A stretch of 64,000 nucleotides of DNA. It comes from Apostichopus japonicus (Eukaryota > Echinodermata > Holothuroidea > Aspidochirotida > Stichopodidae). The notes beneath the pieces are model-generated. The model was not told the DNA's origin and did no database searches. It saw only the letters and a program-made list of their open reading frames with translations. Position 1 is the first letter of the stretch. Each line of letters opens with the position of its first letter. Shown piece by piece: positions 42,526-64,000 of the stretch. Made by a program: the position numbers and the translations under genes. The stretch lies in assembly GCF_037975245.1 (NCBI RefSeq), contig NC_092569.1:1217501-1281500 (forward strand), given 5' to 3'.

Positions 42526-43207
42526 GAGAATTTCCTAAAAATTTAAGTGATTTTAGTTGATTCGAATATTTGAACGTGACGGCTCTTATCTTTGAACGAA
42601 ACTTTTATTTACATTTTATTTTATTATTTTGTTATTACTTACGCAGCACTCTTTGCATCACTACTTTCAGTCCAATGGTCTCCTTGACAACTAGCCTTTA
42701 CTATTATTTTGGATCAGCATTGGGGCCAGTTACGCGAGAGTTTTTTAATAACTCGATCGATATCAAAGTTGATTCAGGAGTGTGGGCTCAGTGATGACGA
42801 ATGGTAGTTTAAGTTAGGCTACACTCTTTAAATTAAGGTAAGTTTCTATCCAAGCCAGCATTCATAAGGAAACACGTTAACCTATTGTTTTAGTGATTTT
42901 GCCTATGCCTCTAGGCCTATGCATAGTAATACTATACTAAGGCCTAGGCCCAAGTTAAGTATTTAGACGTTTGGCATAACTAACACTATGTTACAGTACA
43001 TACCTTAACGTAGGGTTAACATTAGACTACCGTGACTTCTTTCTTTCGTGATAATCACAGTGAAGATATTTCTTCCAAAAACTACTATTGCATCGGGAGG
43101 CCTAGGCAATCGCTTTATTTTGCTGGTTGGGTTGGGGTTGGGTGTCCCTAAACGTTGTATGCTACTTGCTAGTCTAACCCAACTTCCAACAGGTAATAAT
43201 AATGGCC
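42526..43207. other. Intergenic, nothing recognised
   Basis: Rich in TAGGCCTA words. No open frame of note beyond 42,570-42,794, which has no domain. Confidence 0.35.
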
Positions 43208-43944
43208 GTGGCTATTCTTACGACTAGTCGTAACAATTATTTATAAACTATTCTTACGACATCAGCGAATTCATGCGCAGTAAAGTAAATAAAGCAACTG
43301 CGCATGTAGTAGGGGTAAACCTAACCCTAACCGGAAATTATTGTTACTCCCGGTCGTAAAAATAGTAGCATGGTCACTTCGAAGTTCGGACACCTAAGCC
43401 TTAAAACACCCCAAAACTAAATCTTCTGGTATAAATCACCGGAAAATATACTTGATATGGTGGGAGAATTGTGTAATAGTACGATATACGGCAAACTTTC
43501 TTTCCTGCAAACTGTTTTCACGTTGTATTCCAAGAAGATTCTTCGTGATTGTGGAACTGGTATTTCTTTGCTAGAGTATTGCGAAGTTCGGACACGCAAC
43601 CCACAGTGTGGCGCTGGTGATAAAATTGGTGGCGCAGTTGCTTTTTCAGTAATTATAACAGACTTCATAGATCTCCGTCATTTTATTGACTAATATGTAA
43701 GTAATTTCTTGCACACGGGACATTTTGGAGAGAAAATAACTGTAGCTTCGTAATTATTGGTGAAATTTGGCTCTTCCTGTAAGTTGTCATGGTAAAATCG
43801 TGTATTTCTTAAGGTGTCCGAACTTCACAGTATGCCGAACTTCGCACTACTGACTATACTCCTAGTCGTAAAAATAGCCATGTTAAAGCAACTGCGCATG
43901 CGTAAAAGGTAATTATTGTTACGACTAGTCGTAAGAATAGCCAC
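43208..43944. mobile_element. Inverted-repeat element with palindromic TTACGACTAGTCGTAA ends
   Basis: A perfect inverted repeat of about 34 bp begins GTGGCTATTCTTACGACTAG at 43,208 and its complement ends at 43,944. Each arm itself contains the 16-bp palindrome TTACGACTAGTCGTAA. AATAATAAT lies four bases outside each arm and could be a 9-bp target duplication, but the flanks are AT-rich. No transposase inside. Confidence 0.65.
43379..43845. mobile_element. Second inverted-repeat element nested inside the 43.2-kb element
   Basis: Left CGAAGTTCGGACACCT at about 43,381. Right AGGTGTCCGAACTTC at about 43,813, followed by a second GCCGAACTTCGC. A further GCGAAGTTCGGACACG lies at 43,579. An open frame at 43,457-43,693 inside it resembles nothing I know. 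Confidence 0.5.
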
Positions 43945-44771
43945 TTTGAATAATAATATAAACTTCTTATTAAGCACTTTCCATGAAATCTCAAAGTGCT
44001 GTACAGCATAAAATGTTAAAGCTTAAAATTATAATAAAAATGCACAATAGCATGCAGAGAGGTAAGATAATAAAAAACAAAGAATAAATTACTCTAGCCT
44101 AAGCACTTAAAAAATAAGTCTACAAATTCTTCTTAAAAATATGTATAATAAGCAATCCCAAGGACAGCTACCAAATCGGCTTGGGTTATAGCAATTACTG
44201 TCCCTGACTGCAGGCATTATATGACTTTTACTGCAACATGTGCATGTGGGTGAAGTCAAATGGCTTATTACTTACACTTCACACTGGGTGGCTATCCAAT
44301 TTGCAGTTTCAGACCATTTGAGATTTTGTTGATTATTAGAAGACAATTTTAGATGAGAGAAACATGGACTTTGCCTGGATGGATAACCCATCTTATTGTA
44401 GCCTGCCACGGTTCAAATCCATCACATTCCAGATGCTAGGTTTCTCAATTCTTATGCCATTTGCCCTTATCCACTCCACCATTGTAGTAGTAAGTGAATT
44501 TGAGTGATATACTGTACTTGGGTTTCAACTGTTGCATTGAATCATGCTCTTGTGGGCCAGGCATTTGTTACAGAAAAGGTACTCAGTAGCCATGCCAATA
44601 TGATTACATTAGATCTTAATAATCTGCAAAGTTTGTTATATGTTTAAACATTTGTGATTCATTTGTCCCATATTCTGCTTTACATTATGACAAAAGGTTA
44701 TAATTAACTGAACTTGTGCAGTACAGCATGTACTCAAACTACAATGTTATTGTCTTTTCTCTTGCATGCAG
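43945..44771. other. Upstream region of the channel gene
   Basis: Expected to hold the end of a 5' intron, since an acceptor sits at 44,771. No promoter or non-coding first exon could be placed. Confidence 0.4.
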
Positions 44772-44795
44772 CTTTGTTTGATGTGAATACAAGTC

Positions 44796-63361
<18,566 letters not shown>

Positions 63362-64000
63362 TCTTAACAGTTTTAAAAGACAAGATGTATTTAATCTAAG
63401 AAACAAGATGTATTTAATCTGAAGGGAAAACTGACTTGAAAGATGGAAACACATGATGAGGGAGTAGAGACACATAATTGGTTAGTGTGGGGATAAAGGC
63501 AATGATGTCAGGAATCAAATATCTGTACTGTAGCCAAAGGCATTGAGATGGTTGAGCTCCGGGACAGGCCCCCTGTTTTCACTCTTCATTTTTCCTGTAA
63601 ATAAGGATAGATTTTTCTTTATCCCATATTATCAAGTTCTGAGGCCTACTAGTTGATCCCAGGAATGTCACCTAAGAGACTCCTCCTTTGAAAAAGGGTT
63701 TGAAAGAATCAGAAAGAGGTAGCAAAGAAGTAATACATAAGAAAATAATCAACTTTATTTTGAATACTAAATTTTAACACCATCTTATTGGACATAATGG
63801 ACATAGTAACCTTGAAGTTGATGAAAGGTTGGGAAAGGTTGTTTACCTTTTAGGAAGTTCAGGAAGGTTTATCAAACTATTGAGATGTTTCTTCCGCATA
63901 CCACCCCCCCCCCCCTCCCCTCCACCTTACCTCAGAAAATAACAAAACAAGTTTCTCTGTTTTCCTATGCTTCCTGTGAAGCACTTCAGGGCTAGAATTA
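63362..64000. other. Downstream of the last visible channel exon
   Basis: Either 3' UTR (if TAG at 63,361 is used) or an intron (if the donor at 63,347 is used). A short tandem GAAACAAGATGTATTTAATC-like pair at about 63,380-63,425 and a poly-C run at 63,903. No further exon seen. Confidence 0.4.

Noticed and set aside
43457-43693. 78-codon frame inside the inverted-repeat element
   Set aside because: No transposase or other motif; length is expected by chance in a 730-bp element.

Overview
The window looks like nuclear DNA of an intron-rich marine invertebrate, most likely a deuterostome such as an echinoderm (sea cucumber-like) or hemichordate. This rests on the exon/intron structure with GT-AG sites, AT-rich and gene-poor intergenic DNA, tRNA-derived SINE remnants, many hAT-like and foldback elements, long (TA)n tracts and very frequent short G or C runs. 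There are no operons and no bacterial signals. The species call is an inference; no marker gene fixes it.

Region 1-38 kb is mostly non-coding. It holds satellites and minisatellites (6.95-7.7 kb, 21.9-22.35 kb, 24.6-25.3 kb, 28.1-29.2 kb), (TA)n tracts, a 197-199 bp foldback element, a 330-bp interspersed repeat in both orientations, a 1.5-kb hAT-like element with an 8-bp target duplication (31,618-33,139), and a 1,058-bp tandem duplication (33.3-35.4 kb). Two isolated coding-looking exons lie on the minus strand (5,785-6,072 and 17,974-18,070). A short LINE-type reverse-transcriptase tail is at 27.93-28.03 kb.

Region 38-44 kb is a transposon cluster: a broken Mutator-like (MULE) transposase-domain gene interrupted by another TIR element, a higher-order array built on the motif GTGTTTCGACAAC (41.4-42.2 kb), and a nested pair of inverted-repeat elements (43.2-43.9 kb).

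Region 44.8-63.4 kb carries the one clear, apparently intact gene, on the plus strand. Nineteen coding exons join in frame with consensus splice sites to give about 1,017-1,021 residues: a basic, serine-rich N terminus, about five ankyrin repeats, six transmembrane segments with a pore loop, a basic/coiled-coil C terminus and a proline-ended tail. This is the architecture of a TRP-type cation channel, but the subfamily is not clear from the sequence. Its introns hold a 100-bp tandem array that repeats a splice-donor-like sequence, a decayed copy of exon 11, and a hAT-like element with a clean 8-bp target duplication.

Exons were joined by eye from splice consensus and reading phase, without transcript data. 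Repeat families are named only by structure.
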